A DNA stretch of 64,000 nt from Pseudoxanthomonas helianthi (GTDB lineage Bacteria; Pseudomonadota; Gammaproteobacteria; Xanthomonadales; Xanthomonadaceae). A program made the translations under genes and the position numbers. The DNA lies in contig NZ_JAGKTC010000001.1 of assembly GCF_017939625.1 (NCBI RefSeq), positions 124,413 to 188,412 on the forward strand, read 5' to 3'. Shown here in pieces: positions 25,142-34,525 of the stretch. Below the pieces are notes generated by a model. It was not told the origin of the DNA, made no database searches, and saw only the letters and a program-made list of their open reading frames with translations. Numbering within the stretch: the stretch's first letter is position 1; each line of letters starts with the position of its first letter.

Positions 25142-25471
25142 ATGGGCCTGATCCTGCTGATGATCGCCGGTGCCGCGATATTCGCGTACTGGAACGCGGC
25201 GCGTGCCGCCGCCGAACGCGCCGAGCAACTGGGCCGCAACGCCTGCGAGGCGGCCCAGGTGATCTGGTTGGACCAGAGCGTGCATGCGACAGGCATGCGC
25301 CTGCGCCGCAACGAGGACGGCCGGCTCGGATTCGAGCGCACTTTCCGCTTCGACTATTCCTACGATGGCGTCGAGCGCCACAGCGGCCGGTTGGTGCTGC
25401 GTGGCGAGCAGCTGGTGTCGTTCGTCGGGCCGGTGAAACCGACCGTGGTGCCGTTCGAGCGGCTGAACTGA
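25142..25471 (+). CDS. DUF3301 family small protein
   Basis: A 109-residue protein with one N-terminal hydrophobic segment (GLILLMIAGAAIFAYWNAARAA), then CEAAQVIWLDQSVHATGMRLRRNEDGRLGFERTFRFDYS, which is the DUF3301 pattern. It is probably anchored in the inner membrane with a small soluble domain. The function is unknown. It starts two bases after the nadC stop and ends the three-gene Trm112-nadC-DUF3301 unit. Confidence 0.85.
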   Translation: MGLILLMIAGAAIFAYWNAARAAAERAEQLGRNACEAAQVIWLDQSVHATGMRLRRNEDGRLGFERTFRFDYSYDGVERHSGRLVLRGEQLVSFVGPVKPTVVPFERLN

Positions 25472-25490
25472 TCTTTCCGCGATATCCGAC

Positions 25491-25574
25491 GTGGGAGCGA
25501 CGTCAGTCGCGAAGCCTTTCGTCGCGGTTCTTCCGGTTGCGGGTCAGGAGCATCGCGACTGACGTCGCTCCCAC
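25491..25574. repeat. REP-like pair, 22-nt perfect inverted repeat
   Basis: Positions 25491-25512 (starting gtgggagcgacgtcagtcg) and 25553-25574 are exact reverse complements, separated by 40 bases. The element lies between convergent DUF3301 and sspB genes and could act as a terminator or mRNA stabiliser. It belongs to the class of extragenic palindromes found across Xanthomonadaceae and Pseudomonas genomes. Confidence 0.85.
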
Positions 25575-25597
25575 GCCAGGACTACGGAATCTCGGAC

Positions 25598-26041
25598 TTA
25601 CTTCACCACGCGCAGGAACGGCGGCCGCTTTGCGCCCGTGGGCGCATCGTCCGGCGCGGGCGCATCGGGCGGCGGCGCATCGTCGCCGCCGTCGGGATCG
25701 GGCGTTCCGACGATGTCGTCCGGCAATGCCATGCCCTGCCCGGTTTCGCGCGCATAGATCGCCAGCACCGCCGGAATCGGCACGCGCACCGGATAGCTGA
25801 CTCCGCCGAAGCGCGCGCTGAAGCTGACGCTGTCGTTGTCGATCAGCAGGTGGGCCACCGCGCGCTGCGCGATGTTCAGCACCACCTTGCCTTCCTTCAC
25901 CGCACTGGCCGGCACCTGCACGCCCGCCTGGGTCGCGTCGACCAGCAGGTGCGGGGTCATGTCGTTGTCGGCGATCCACTCCGCCAGCGCCCGCAGCAGA
26001 TAAGGGCGGTGGCTAGTCATACGGGGAGTGGCGTCGTTCAT
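25598..26041 (-). CDS. sspB: ClpXP protease specificity-enhancing factor SspB
   Basis: A 147-residue adaptor. The N-terminal fold (about 8-105) has RPYLLRALAEWIADNDMTPHLLVDATQAGVQVP and VLNIAQRAVAHLLIDNDSVSFSARFGG, which binds ssrA tags. An acidic Pro/Asp linker follows, and the short C-terminal ClpX-docking tail ends RPPFLRVVK. It delivers tagged stalled-translation products to ClpXP. The start at 26041 is chosen because of AGG upstream; 26020 is an alternative. It follows sspA by 77 bases. Confidence 0.93.
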   Translation of the reverse strand: MNDATPRMTSHRPYLLRALAEWIADNDMTPHLLVDATQAGVQVPASAVKEGKVVLNIAQRAVAHLLIDNDSVSFSARFGGVSYPVRVPIPAVLAIYARETGQGMALPDDIVGTPDPDGGDDAPPPDAPAPDDAPTGAKRPPFLRVVK

Positions 26042-26118
26042 GGAACCTGGATCGGGAATTCGGACATTTCGCGGGAAGCCTAGCACTTCGACCGTGCCCG
26101 CGAACCCCCGATCGCGGC

Positions 26119-26754
26119 TTACGCCGGGATTTCCCGCAACTTCCTTTCCTGGTCGGTCAGGCTGCGGATGAAGCCCGGGTTGCGGAAGATGCGGTTGCCG
26201 TAATCCTCGATGGCCTTGCCGTCCTTCGGCAGCGGGATGTCCAGCGACGGCAGGCGCCAGATGATCGGCGCCATCGCGCAGTCGGCCAGGCTCATTTCGG
26301 GGTTCAGGAAGAACTTGCTGGCCTTGAACAGCGGTACCGAGGCGGTCAGCAGTTCCTTCAGGCGCTTGCGCGCGGCGTCGGCCTGGGCCTTGTTGCCCAG
26401 CTGGATCGCCTGCACCTGCGGCACCCAGTCGTGCTCGATACGCAGCATGGCCAGGCGCAGGCGCGCGCGCGACAGCGGGTCGACCGGCATCAGCGGGGGG
26501 TGCGGATAACGCTCGTCGAGGTATTCGCTGACCACGGAAGCCGCGTACAGGACCAGGTCGCGTTCGACCAGCGTCGGCACCGAGTGGTAGGGATTGAGGT
26601 CGATCAGGTCCTCGGGCGGGTTCTGCGGATCGACCGCAACCATGTCGTAGGTGACGCCCTTGGCCGACAGCACCAGGCGGACCCGGTGGCACAGCACGTC
26701 ATCGGTCGAGGAAAACAGGGTCAGGGTATTGCGCATACGCGGACTCGCAGCCAT
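26119..26754 (-). CDS. sspA: Stringent starvation protein A (GST fold)
   Basis: A 211-residue GST-fold protein: thioredoxin-like domain (LTLFSSTDDVLCHRVRLVLSAKGVTYDMVAVD, NPYHSVPTLVERDLVLYAASVVSEYLDERYPHPPLMP) and helical domain (LKELLTASVPLFKASKFFLNPEMSLADCAMAPIIWRL). SspA binds RNA polymerase and modulates transcription under starvation; the PHPPLMP surface motif used for this is present. It precedes sspB and follows the petABC operon, the usual gammaproteobacterial order. Confidence 0.94.
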   Translation of the reverse strand: MAASPRMRNTLTLFSSTDDVLCHRVRLVLSAKGVTYDMVAVDPQNPPEDLIDLNPYHSVPTLVERDLVLYAASVVSEYLDERYPHPPLMPVDPLSRARLRLAMLRIEHDWVPQVQAIQLGNKAQADAARKRLKELLTASVPLFKASKFFLNPEMSLADCAMAPIIWRLPSLDIPLPKDGKAIEDYGNRIFRNPGFIRSLTDQERKLREIPA

Positions 26755-26895
26755 TTGGCTCTCCGACGACCGGAAACCGCCGATCGCATCGGCGCCGCCA
26801 GCCCCTTGCCGGCGGTCGCCACGGTTCTAGCGCGATGCTTCAGCCCCAAACCCGGGAAACCTCGCTGTCTCGCAGGCTTTCCGCTCGGACTCGCA

Positions 26896-27639
26896 TCAAT
26901 GCACGTCGCGCCAGTATTCCTGCTTCAGCAGGTAGGCCAACAAGGCCAGCGCCGCCAGGAACAGGACCACCCACACGCCGATGTTCTGACGCTTGAGCGC
27001 CGCCGGCTCGCCGGCGTATTCGAGGAAGTTGGTGACGTCGCGCACCGCCTGGTCGTAAGCCTGCGGCGGCACGTTGCCGGGCTGGGTCACCTTCAGCGCC
27101 TCGACCGGACGTTCGCCGGCCGCGTCGGCCTTGCCGAACTCGGCGTGCTGCAGGCCCTGCATCTCCCACAGCGGGTTCGGCATCGACGCGTTGGGGAACA
27201 GCTTGTTGTTCCAGCCCAGCGGACGCGATTCGTCCAGGTAGAACGACTTCAGGTAGGTGTAGACCCAGTCGCTGCCGCGCACGCGCGAAATCAGGCTCAG
27301 GTCCGGCGGCATCTTGCCGAACCACTTCTTGGCGTTGTCTTCCTGCAGCGACACCTGGATCTGGTCGCCGATCTTGCCGCCGGTGAAGTTGAGGTTCTGC
27401 ATCACTTCCTCCTCGGTCAGGCCGAGGTCGGAGGCGATGCGCGAGTAGCGCAGGTACTTCAGCGAGTGGCAGCCCGAGCAGTAGCTGACGTAGAGCTTGG
27501 CGCCGCGCTGCAGCGAAGCCTTGTCGGTCAGGTCGTTGCCGGCCTGCTGCAGGTCGCCGCCCTCGTTGGCCAGGGCGGAAGCGGAAAGCAGCAGCGCGCC
27601 GACCAGGGCGAACAGGCGGACTGTGAAGTTCTTAGTCAT
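26896..27639 (-). CDS. petC: Cytochrome c1 subunit of the bc1 complex
   Basis: A 247-residue protein with a signal peptide ending SALA/NEGG, the c-type heme motif CSGCH (YVSYCSGCHSLKYLRYSRIA), the downstream MPNPLW region with the Met ligand, and a C-terminal membrane anchor (GVWVVLFLAALALLAYLL) followed by KQEYWRDVH. It passes electrons from the Rieske centre to periplasmic cytochrome c. Its ATG overlaps the petB stop by eight bases. Confidence 0.95.
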   Translation of the reverse strand: MTKNFTVRLFALVGALLLSASALANEGGDLQQAGNDLTDKASLQRGAKLYVSYCSGCHSLKYLRYSRIASDLGLTEEEVMQNLNFTGGKIGDQIQVSLQEDNAKKWFGKMPPDLSLISRVRGSDWVYTYLKSFYLDESRPLGWNNKLFPNASMPNPLWEMQGLQHAEFGKADAAGERPVEALKVTQPGNVPPQAYDQAVRDVTNFLEYAGEPAALKRQNIGVWVVLFLAALALLAYLLKQEYWRDVH

Positions 27640-28903
27640 GCGTCGTCACCCGCTCCGGCACCGGCTTGGTCTGGTCGATCTTCGTCCACCACGGCATGGT
27701 CAGGAAGAAGAGGTAGTAAAGGACGGTCAGCACGCGGCCGATGATGGTTTCGACCGGATCGGTGCCGGGGCCGGCGCCGATCTTCATCAACCACAGGAAG
27801 CTGATCGCGAACACCGCCAGCATCGCCCACGACAGCTTGCCGCGGTACTTGAACGACTTGACCTGGCTCTTGTCCAGCCACGGCGCCAGGAACAGCAGCA
27901 CGATCGCGCCGAACATCACCAGCACGCCCCACAGCTTGATGCCGAAGAACGACGGCACCACGCGCAACATCGCGTAGTACGGGGTGAAGTACCACACCGG
28001 CTTGATGTGGGTCGGCGTCACCAGCGGGTTGGCGGCGGTGAAGTTGTCGTGCTCGAGGAACCAGCCGCCGAAGGTCGGCGCGAAGAACACGATGAACGCG
28101 GCGATGATCAGGAAGAACGCGACGCCGAAGGTGTCCTTGACCGTGTAGTACGGATGGAACGGGATGCCGTCGGCCGGCGCGGTCGGCGACCAGCGGTTGC
28201 CCTTCGGGCCCTTCTTGATCTCGACGCCGTCGGGGTTGTTGGAACCGACTTCATGCAGCGCGCCCAGGTGCAGCACGACCAACAACAGCAGGACCAGCGG
28301 CAGCGCGATCACGTGCAGGGCGAAGAAGCGGTTGAGCGTGGCGTCGGACGGGATGTAGTCGCCCATGATCCACTCGGTCAGGCCCTGGCCGATCACCGGC
28401 ACGGCGCCGAACAGCGAGATGATCACCTTCGCGCCCCAGAAGGACATCTGGCCCCACGGCAGCACGTAGCCCATGAAGGCTTCGGCCATCAGCACCAGGT
28501 AGATCAGCATGCCGAGCACCCAGACCAGCTCGCGCGGCTTCTTGTACGAGCCGTACATCAGGCCGCGGAACATGTGCAGGTACACGACGATGAAGAACAG
28601 CGAGGCGCCGGTGCTGTGCATGTAGCGGATCAGCCAGCCCCACTCCACGTCGCGCATGATGTATTCGACCGACGAGAACGCCTCGGCCGCGGACGGCTTG
28701 AAGTGCATCGTCAGGAAGATGCCGGTGACGATCTGGTTGACCAGCACCAGCAGGGCCAGCGAACCGAAGTAGTACCAGAAGTTGAAGTTCTTCGGAGCGT
28801 AGTACTCCGACATGTGCTTCTTGTAGAAGGGCATGAAGCCCGGCGCGCGCGCGGTGAACCAGTCCCACGCGTTGTTGGCGGTGCGTACGATGACATTGCT
28901 CAT
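27632..28903 (-). CDS. petB: Cytochrome b subunit of the bc1 complex
   Basis: A 423-residue, eight-helix membrane protein with the Qo and heme regions FNFWYYFGSLALLVLVNQIVTG, WGWLIRYMHSTGASLFF, GYVLPWGQMSFWGAKVI and PEWY-equivalent KPVWYFTPYYAMLR. It carries both b hemes and both quinone sites. The PEW triad reads P-V-W here, which is seen in proteobacterial relatives. It starts three bases after the petA stop and overlaps petC. Confidence 0.95.
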   Translation of the reverse strand: MSNVIVRTANNAWDWFTARAPGFMPFYKKHMSEYYAPKNFNFWYYFGSLALLVLVNQIVTGIFLTMHFKPSAAEAFSSVEYIMRDVEWGWLIRYMHSTGASLFFIVVYLHMFRGLMYGSYKKPRELVWVLGMLIYLVLMAEAFMGYVLPWGQMSFWGAKVIISLFGAVPVIGQGLTEWIMGDYIPSDATLNRFFALHVIALPLVLLLLVVLHLGALHEVGSNNPDGVEIKKGPKGNRWSPTAPADGIPFHPYYTVKDTFGVAFFLIIAAFIVFFAPTFGGWFLEHDNFTAANPLVTPTHIKPVWYFTPYYAMLRVVPSFFGIKLWGVLVMFGAIVLLFLAPWLDKSQVKSFKYRGKLSWAMLAVFAISFLWLMKIGAGPGTDPVETIIGRVLTVLYYLFFLTMPWWTKIDQTKPVPERVTTHD

Positions 28904-28906
28904 GGC

Positions 28907-29521
28907 TTACGCGGCCCCCTGCGGGTCTTCGCCGATCACGATGGTGTTGTCGTCCGCGAAGCGGTACGGCGGCACCGGCAGGTTGGCCGGCGCCGGCATC
29001 GACTTGTAGACGCGGCCGGCCAGGTCGTAGCGCGACTTGTGGCAGGGGCAGAAGTAGCCGCCCTTCCAGTCGGGGTCGAACGGTTCGGGCTTGATCTCGG
29101 GCACGAAGTCCGGCGCGCAGCCCAGGTGGGTGCACACGCCGACCAGCACCAGGATTTCCGGCTTGATCGAACGGTGTTCGTTCTGCGCGTACTTCGGCTG
29201 CTGGTCGGTATTGGCCGACTTCGGATCGGCGACCAGCGCGTCCATCTTCGGCAGCTGGGCCAGCATTTCCTTGGAGCGCTTGGCGATGAAGATCGGCTGC
29301 CCGCGCCAGGCGATGCCGCTGAGCTGCTGGCCTTCCTGCAAGGCGCTGATGTCGACCGAAACCGGAGCGCCGGCCTGCTTGGCGCGTTCGCTGGGGTTCC
29401 ACGACTTGATGAACGGCACTGCTGCGAATCCGGCTCCGACTGCACCGACCACGGCCGTGGTCGCAGTCAGGAACCGGCGTCGGCCCGTATTCACAGGGCC
29501 ATGGACCTCATCGTTGGCCAT
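28907..29521 (-). CDS. petA: Rieske iron-sulfur subunit of the bc1 complex
   Basis: A 204-residue protein with an N-terminal twin-arginine-type signal anchor (TGRRRFLTATTAVVGAVGAGFAAVP) and a Rieske domain with cluster motifs CTHLGC and CPCHKS. The residue after CPCH is Lys where many homologues have Gly, which could tune the cluster. It takes electrons from ubiquinol in the periplasm. First gene of the leftward petABC operon. Confidence 0.95.
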   Translation of the reverse strand: MANDEVHGPVNTGRRRFLTATTAVVGAVGAGFAAVPFIKSWNPSERAKQAGAPVSVDISALQEGQQLSGIAWRGQPIFIAKRSKEMLAQLPKMDALVADPKSANTDQQPKYAQNEHRSIKPEILVLVGVCTHLGCAPDFVPEIKPEPFDPDWKGGYFCPCHKSRYDLAGRVYKSMPAPANLPVPPYRFADDNTIVIGEDPQGAA

Positions 29522-29694
29522 CCGGCACTCCAGGGAAACTGAAAGGTAGCTATGTGGCTGCCATGGCCCGCGCGTGAACTCCCCCGCCCAAGCCGCGTAA
29601 TGCAGTTGACGGCCAAGTGTAGCGGAAGGCCTGAACAGCCGACAACTTCACTTATGGAATCAAGGACTTGGCGGGAAAATCCCGGACCGGCGGG

Positions 29695-30663
29695 TTAGCG
29701 GGTCGCCAGCATGCCCCGGTAGCGCTCGGCAAGGACGCCGACGCGTTCCACGTAGCGCTGGGTCTCGCGGTACGGCGGCACGCCCCCGTGCCGGTCCACC
29801 GCGCCCTCGCCGGCGTTGTAGCCGGCGGCGGCCTTGGTCAGGTCGCCGTTGTAGCGCTTCAGCAGCCACGACAGGTATTGCACGCCGCCGCGGATGTTCT
29901 GGCCGGCGTTGAACGCATCGGTCACGCCGAAACGGCGGGCCGTGGCCGGCATCAGCTGCATCAGTCCCTGCGCGCCGACCCGCGACAGCGCCATCGGGTT
30001 GTACGAGGACTCGGCGTGCATGATGGCGCGGATCACCGCCTCCTCGACCCCGAATTCGCGCGAGGCCGAAGCGATTTCCGACTGGTAGGCGCTGGTGTTG
30101 AGCCGCAGGGTGCCGAAGTTCAGGTTCGGGTTGCCGCAGGCGTAGCAGGTCTCGATGTAGCTGTACTTGATGACCCGCAGGCTGGCCAGGGTGCCCGCGC
30201 CGCGCGGTTTGGCGCTGGTGTAGTGGCGCACGCCGTCCTTGATGTAGGAATAGACCTGCCCGCTGACTACCCGGCGCGGCTGGGTCGGACCGATCGGTAC
30301 CACGCCACCTGGTTGTTTCGGAGCCGTTGCCGGCGCAGCGGTGGAAACCAGGCCGCCAGACGCCGAAACGTCGACCAGCTTCGGCGCCACGCTGCCGGAC
30401 TGGATCGCGGGCGCGGCGGCGGTGGACACGCTGCCGACCGTGGCCGGCGCGGCCACGCGGCCTACCCTCCGATCCGGCGTGTAGTGGCTGACCACGGCGC
30501 AGCGGGCACCGGCCATGCGCTTGTTGACGTAGGCGGGCACGCCGTCGGCGCCGACGCACTTGTACAGGGTGCCCGCGCTGGCCGGCAGCGCGATCACGGC
30601 AAGCAACATCCCCAGCAGCGGCAGCGCCCCCCTCATCCGGCGCAGTGTCCCTGTTTCGCCCAT
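29695..30663 (-). CDS. Lytic transglycosylase with DUF4124-like N-terminal domain
   Basis: A 322-residue exported protein. It has a signal peptide (LLGMLLAVIALPASA), then TLYKCVGADGVPAYVNKR, a DUF4124-like segment with paired Cys, a Pro/Ala-rich linker, and a C-terminal SLT domain (about 195-315) with the catalytic Glu in HAESSYNPMALSRVGAQGLMQLMPATARRFGV and NIRGGVQYLSWLL, AAAGYNAGEGAV. It cleaves peptidoglycan to 1,6-anhydromuropeptides. The start at 30663 has AAGGA upstream; 30636 is an alternative. A standalone gene divergent from miaB. Confidence 0.88.
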   Translation of the reverse strand: MGETGTLRRMRGALPLLGMLLAVIALPASAGTLYKCVGADGVPAYVNKRMAGARCAVVSHYTPDRRVGRVAAPATVGSVSTAAAPAIQSGSVAPKLVDVSASGGLVSTAAPATAPKQPGGVVPIGPTQPRRVVSGQVYSYIKDGVRHYTSAKPRGAGTLASLRVIKYSYIETCYACGNPNLNFGTLRLNTSAYQSEIASASREFGVEEAVIRAIMHAESSYNPMALSRVGAQGLMQLMPATARRFGVTDAFNAGQNIRGGVQYLSWLLKRYNGDLTKAAAGYNAGEGAVDRHGGVPPYRETQRYVERVGVLAERYRGMLATR

Positions 30664-30851
30664 GCTTGCCAAGTCCTTGTCCGGAAAAAGAAACTCCGCG
30701 CCGCGCAATGCCCGACGAGGGTCACGGAAGCGGCCGCCGAAGCGTCGTCTCTTCCCCTCAAACGGCAACTCCGGGGCTTTGCGGCCGATTACACTATCCG
30801 TCCTCTTCCCAGCCCTCCGGCGCGGACTAACCACCGCTTCCCGGAAACGCC

Positions 30852-32267
30852 ATGACCGATACCACCGCCCCGGCCGCTTCTGGCCTGCTGCCCCTGCCCT
30901 CCGCCCTGCCACGCCAGCCGGCCCAGGTCCGCGGCAAGTTGTTCATCAAGACCCACGGCTGCCAGATGAACGAGTACGACTCGGCCAAGATGGCCGACGT
31001 GCTCGCCGAGTCGGAAGGCCTGGAGCTGACCGACAACCCCGAAGACGCCGACGTGGTCCTGGTCAACACCTGCTCGATCCGCGAGAAGGCGCAGGAGAAG
31101 GTGTTCAGCCAGCTCGGCCGCTGGAAAGCCCTGAAGGCCGGCGGCAAGCCGGTGATCATCGGCGTCGGCGGCTGCGTCGCTTCGCAGGAAGGCGACGCCA
31201 TCGTCAAGCGCGCGCCGTACGTGGACCTGGTGTTTGGCCCGCAGACCCTGCATCGCCTGCCGGAACTGATCCGCGCCCGTCGCGAATCCGGCCAGCCGCA
31301 GGTCGACATCAGCTTCCCCGAGATCGAGAAGTTCGACCGCCTGCCCGAGCCGCGCGCCGAAGGCCCCAGCGCGTTCGTCTCGATCATGGAAGGCTGCAGC
31401 AAGTACTGCAGCTTCTGCGTGGTGCCGTACACGCGCGGCACGGAAGTCAGCCGCCCGTTCGAGGACGTGCTGGTCGAAGTCGCGCAACTGGCCGCGCAGG
31501 GCGTGCGCGAGATCAACCTGCTCGGTCAGAACGTCAATGCCTACCGCGGCCCCTATGGCGACGGTGAGGTCGCCGACCTCGGCCTGCTGGTCCGCGCCAT
31601 CGCCGAGATCGACGGCATCGGCCGCATCCGCTTCACCACTTCGCATCCGCTGGAGTTCTCCGACTCGCTGGTCGAGGCCTATCGCGACGTGCCCAAGCTG
31701 GCCAACTTCCTGCACCTGCCGGTGCAGGCCGGCAGCGACCGCGTGCTGGCCGCGATGAAGCGCGGCTACACCACGCTCGAGTTCAAGCAGAAGATCCGCA
31801 AGTTGCGCGCGGTGCGCCCGGACATCTCGATCTCCTCGGACTTCATCGTCGGCTTCCCCGGCGAAACCGATGCCGATTTCGACAAGACCATGAAGCTGAT
31901 CGAAGACGTCGGCTTCGACCAGAGCTTCAGCTTCATCTACTCACGCCGCCCCGGCACGCCGGCCGCCGACCTCGAGGACGACACTCCGGACGCGGTCAAG
32001 CACGCGCGGCTGGATCGCCTGCAGAAGCACATCAACGAGTTCGCCGCCGGCATCTCGCAGGCGATGGTCGGCAGCGTGCAGAGCGTTCTGGTCGAAGGTC
32101 CGTCGAAGAAGAACCCGAACGAGCTGACCGGCAAGACCGAGAACATGCGCTCGGTGAACTTCCCCGGCCACCCACGGCTGGTCGGCCAGTTCGTCGATGT
32201 CGTCATCACCGAGGCGCTGAGCAATTCGCTGCGCGGGCGCGTGGCGACGCTGGAGCCCGCGGCCTGA
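30852..32267 (+). CDS. miaB: tRNA-2-methylthio-N6-dimethylallyladenosine synthase
   Basis: A 471-residue radical SAM methylthiotransferase with the N-terminal UPF0004 domain ([45 protein letters not shown]), the radical SAM motif [15 protein letters not shown], and a C-terminal TRAM domain ([14 protein letters not shown]...). It adds the 2-methylthio group to i6A37 of tRNAs reading UNN codons. The N-terminus is longer than in E. coli by a Pro/Ala stretch. Its stop overlaps the next ATG (TGATG). Confidence 0.96.
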   Translation: MTDTTAPAASGLLPLPSALPRQPAQVRGKLFIKTHGCQMNEYDSAKMADVLAESEGLELTDNPEDADVVLVNTCSIREKAQEKVFSQLGRWKALKAGGKPVIIGVGGCVASQEGDAIVKRAPYVDLVFGPQTLHRLPELIRARRESGQPQVDISFPEIEKFDRLPEPRAEGPSAFVSIMEGCSKYCSFCVVPYTRGTEVSRPFEDVLVEVAQLAAQGVREINLLGQNVNAYRGPYGDGEVADLGLLVRAIAEIDGIGRIRFTTSHPLEFSDSLVEAYRDVPKLANFLHLPVQAGSDRVLAAMKRGYTTLEFKQKIRKLRAVRPDISISSDFIVGFPGETDADFDKTMKLIEDVGFDQSFSFIYSRRPGTPAADLEDDTPDAVKHARLDRLQKHINEFAAGISQAMVGSVQSVLVEGPSKKNPNELTGKTENMRSVNFPGHPRLVGQFVDVVITEALSNSLRGRVATLEPAA

Positions 32268-32764
32268 TGGCGGACTTCGCGATCCGCCGGCTCGCTGCCC
32301 CGGAATTCGAATCCGTCTGGCCGATCTTCGGCGAAGTGCTCGCCGCCGGCGACACCTACACCTATCCGCCCGGGCTGACCCTGGAGCAGGCGCGCGCGAT
32401 GTGGACCGCGCCGCCGGCACAGTGTTTGGTGGCCGAAGCGGATGGCGAAGTGCTGGGCTGCTATCGGCTGGCGCCGAACCAGATGGTCGGCAGCCCCGGC
32501 GACCACGTCGCCAACGGCAGCTACATGGTCGCCAAGCGTGCGCGCGGGCGCGGCTTGGGCGAAGCCCTGTGCCGGCACTCGCTCGAAACCGCACGCGAAG
32601 CCGGCTACACCGCGATGCAATTCAATTTCGTCGTGTCCACGAACACTGCGGCTGTGCGGCTGTGGCAACGCTGCGGCTTCGCCATCGTCGGCACCCTGCC
32701 CGGCGCGTTCCGCCATCCCTCGCACGGACCCGTGGACGGACTGGTGATGTACCGCAGCCTGTAA
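32267..32764 (+). CDS. GNAT family N-acetyltransferase
   Basis: A 165-residue single-domain acetyltransferase with the acetyl-CoA loop YMVAKRARGRGLGEALCRHSLETAREAGYTAMQFNFVVSTNTAAVRLWQRCGFAIVGTLP. It is translationally coupled to miaB through TGATG, so the ATG at 32267 is secure. The C-terminus (AFRHPSHGPVDGLVMYRSL) resembles L-methionine sulfoximine/phosphinothricin-type GNATs. The substrate is unknown; the coupling could hint at an RNA- or ribosome-related target, but that is speculation. Confidence 0.88.
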   Translation: MADFAIRRLAAPEFESVWPIFGEVLAAGDTYTYPPGLTLEQARAMWTAPPAQCLVAEADGEVLGCYRLAPNQMVGSPGDHVANGSYMVAKRARGRGLGEALCRHSLETAREAGYTAMQFNFVVSTNTAAVRLWQRCGFAIVGTLPGAFRHPSHGPVDGLVMYRSL

Positions 32765-32784
32765 GCCGCGCGGATCGCGTCAGG

Positions 32785-34446
32785 CTACTTCGCTTCGTAC
32801 ACCGGCTTGCCGTCGACGTAGGTGGCCTGCACGTCCAGCGTGCGCAACTGCGCATCCGGCACGGCGAGCGGGTCTTCCTTCAGCACGACGAAATCGGCGC
32901 GCTTGCCGACCGCGAGGCTGCCGAGTTCGTTCTCGGCGAAACCGGCGTAGGCGGCGTCGAGGGTGAAACCACGCAGGGCCTCGAACGCAGTCAGCTTCTC
33001 CTGCGGCATCCAGCCGCCGGCCGGCTTGCCTTCGGCATCGGCACGGGTAACCGCGGAGTACAGGCCGAGGCGCGGATCGACCGATTCCACCGGAAAATCG
33101 GAACCGAAGGCCAGCCGCGCACCGCTGTCGCGCAACTTCCGCCACGCGTAGGCGCCGACGATGCGCTGCGGACCGATGCGATCTTCCGCCCACGGCATGT
33201 CGCTGGTGGCATGGGTCGGCTGCATTGAAGCGATCACGTGCAGCCTGGCGAAACGCAGCAGGTCGGCCGGCGCCAGGATCTGCGCATGCTCGACGCGCCA
33301 GCGATGGTCGCCGGCCGCATCCGCGTCCAATGCTTTCTCGTAGGTATCCAGCGCGAGCCGGTTGCCGCGGTCGCCGATGGCGTGGGTCGCCGCCTGCACG
33401 CCGCAGCGTTTCGCCTTGGCGCTGGCCATGGCCAGTTCTTCCGCCGACATCACCAGCAAGCCGCGATTGCCGTGGTCGTCGCTGTAGTCCTCCAGCATCG
33501 CCGCCCCTCGGCTGCCCAGTGCGCCGTCCGCGTACAGCTTCACCGCTCGCATCTGCAGACGTCCCGACGGATGCCGGTACAGGCCATTGGCGCATAGCGA
33601 CTCCAAGGCGGCGTTGTTGCCGTCGGCCATCGCGTAGATGCGCAGCGGCATGGCACCGCGGTCGGCCAGATGCTGGTAACGATGCAGTTCGTCGAGGCTG
33701 ATACCGGCGTCATGCACGCCGGTCAGACCATGTTCGACCGCCGCCTGCATGCCCAGTACCAAGGCGCGCTCGGAAGTGGCCCCGTCGGGCGCGGGCCGTG
33801 CGCTTTCGACCAGGCCCATCGCGTTGTCGACGAAGATGCCGGTCGGCTTGCCGGCCGCGTCGCGCCGGATCATGCCGCCGTCCGGCTGCCAGGTGCCGGA
33901 CAGGTCGCGCGACACCGCACGCATGGCTTGCGTATTCGCCCAACCCGCGTGGCCATCGATGCGCGACAGCCACACCGGACGGTCGGGGAACAATGCATCC
34001 AGTTCCGCCGCGCTCGGGTATTCCTTTTCCGGCCAGTCGTTCTGGTCCCAGCCGCTGCCCAGCAACCATTCGCCGGGCTTCAGGCCCGCAGCCTTCGCTT
34101 TCAAGCGCGCGAAGATCTCGTCCTTGTCGCGGGTGCCGGTCAGGTCCGCGCCCATCATCGAAAAGCCAAGCCCGCTGACGTGCGCGTGCGCATCGATCAG
34201 GCCGGGTATCACCGTAGCCGCGCCCACGTCGAGGCGTTGCGCCCCCGGGTAGCGCTTGAGCAACGCCGCGGTGTCGCCGAGGGCCAGGATGCGGCCTTGC
34301 TCGTCGAAAGCCATCGCCTGCGCACGCGGCTGCGCGGTTTCCATCGTATGGATCCGTGCGGCGCTGAGCACGGTCACCTTCGCCGCCCATGCTTGCGCCG
34401 GCACCGCGACCATGACCGCCGATAACATCCAGCCGAACTTGCGCAT
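32785..34446 (-). CDS. Exported YtcJ-like amidohydrolase
   Basis: A 553-residue member of the amidohydrolase_3/YtcJ group with a signal peptide (MLSAVMVAVPAQAWA). Metal-binding landmarks are PGLIDAHAHV, VKLYADGALGSRGAAM, TATHAIGD-like AATHAIGDRGNRLAL, VEHAQILAPADL, and ALRGFTLDAAYAGFAENELGSLAVGKRADFVVL at the end. The family hydrolyses amides or imides, but YtcJ-like members rarely have known substrates. GGGAG before the ATG at 34446 supports the start. It converges with the GNAT gene. Confidence 0.85.
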   Translation of the reverse strand: MRKFGWMLSAVMVAVPAQAWAAKVTVLSAARIHTMETAQPRAQAMAFDEQGRILALGDTAALLKRYPGAQRLDVGAATVIPGLIDAHAHVSGLGFSMMGADLTGTRDKDEIFARLKAKAAGLKPGEWLLGSGWDQNDWPEKEYPSAAELDALFPDRPVWLSRIDGHAGWANTQAMRAVSRDLSGTWQPDGGMIRRDAAGKPTGIFVDNAMGLVESARPAPDGATSERALVLGMQAAVEHGLTGVHDAGISLDELHRYQHLADRGAMPLRIYAMADGNNAALESLCANGLYRHPSGRLQMRAVKLYADGALGSRGAAMLEDYSDDHGNRGLLVMSAEELAMASAKAKRCGVQAATHAIGDRGNRLALDTYEKALDADAAGDHRWRVEHAQILAPADLLRFARLHVIASMQPTHATSDMPWAEDRIGPQRIVGAYAWRKLRDSGARLAFGSDFPVESVDPRLGLYSAVTRADAEGKPAGGWMPQEKLTAFEALRGFTLDAAYAGFAENELGSLAVGKRADFVVLKEDPLAVPDAQLRTLDVQATYVDGKPVYEAK

Positions 34447-34525
34447 TCCCGTCGCTCCCGCAGCCTCAGAAACGCGGACTGTGCGCAAACGTCGGTGGCG
34501 GTGCAAGCACGCACCGCACAAAGGC

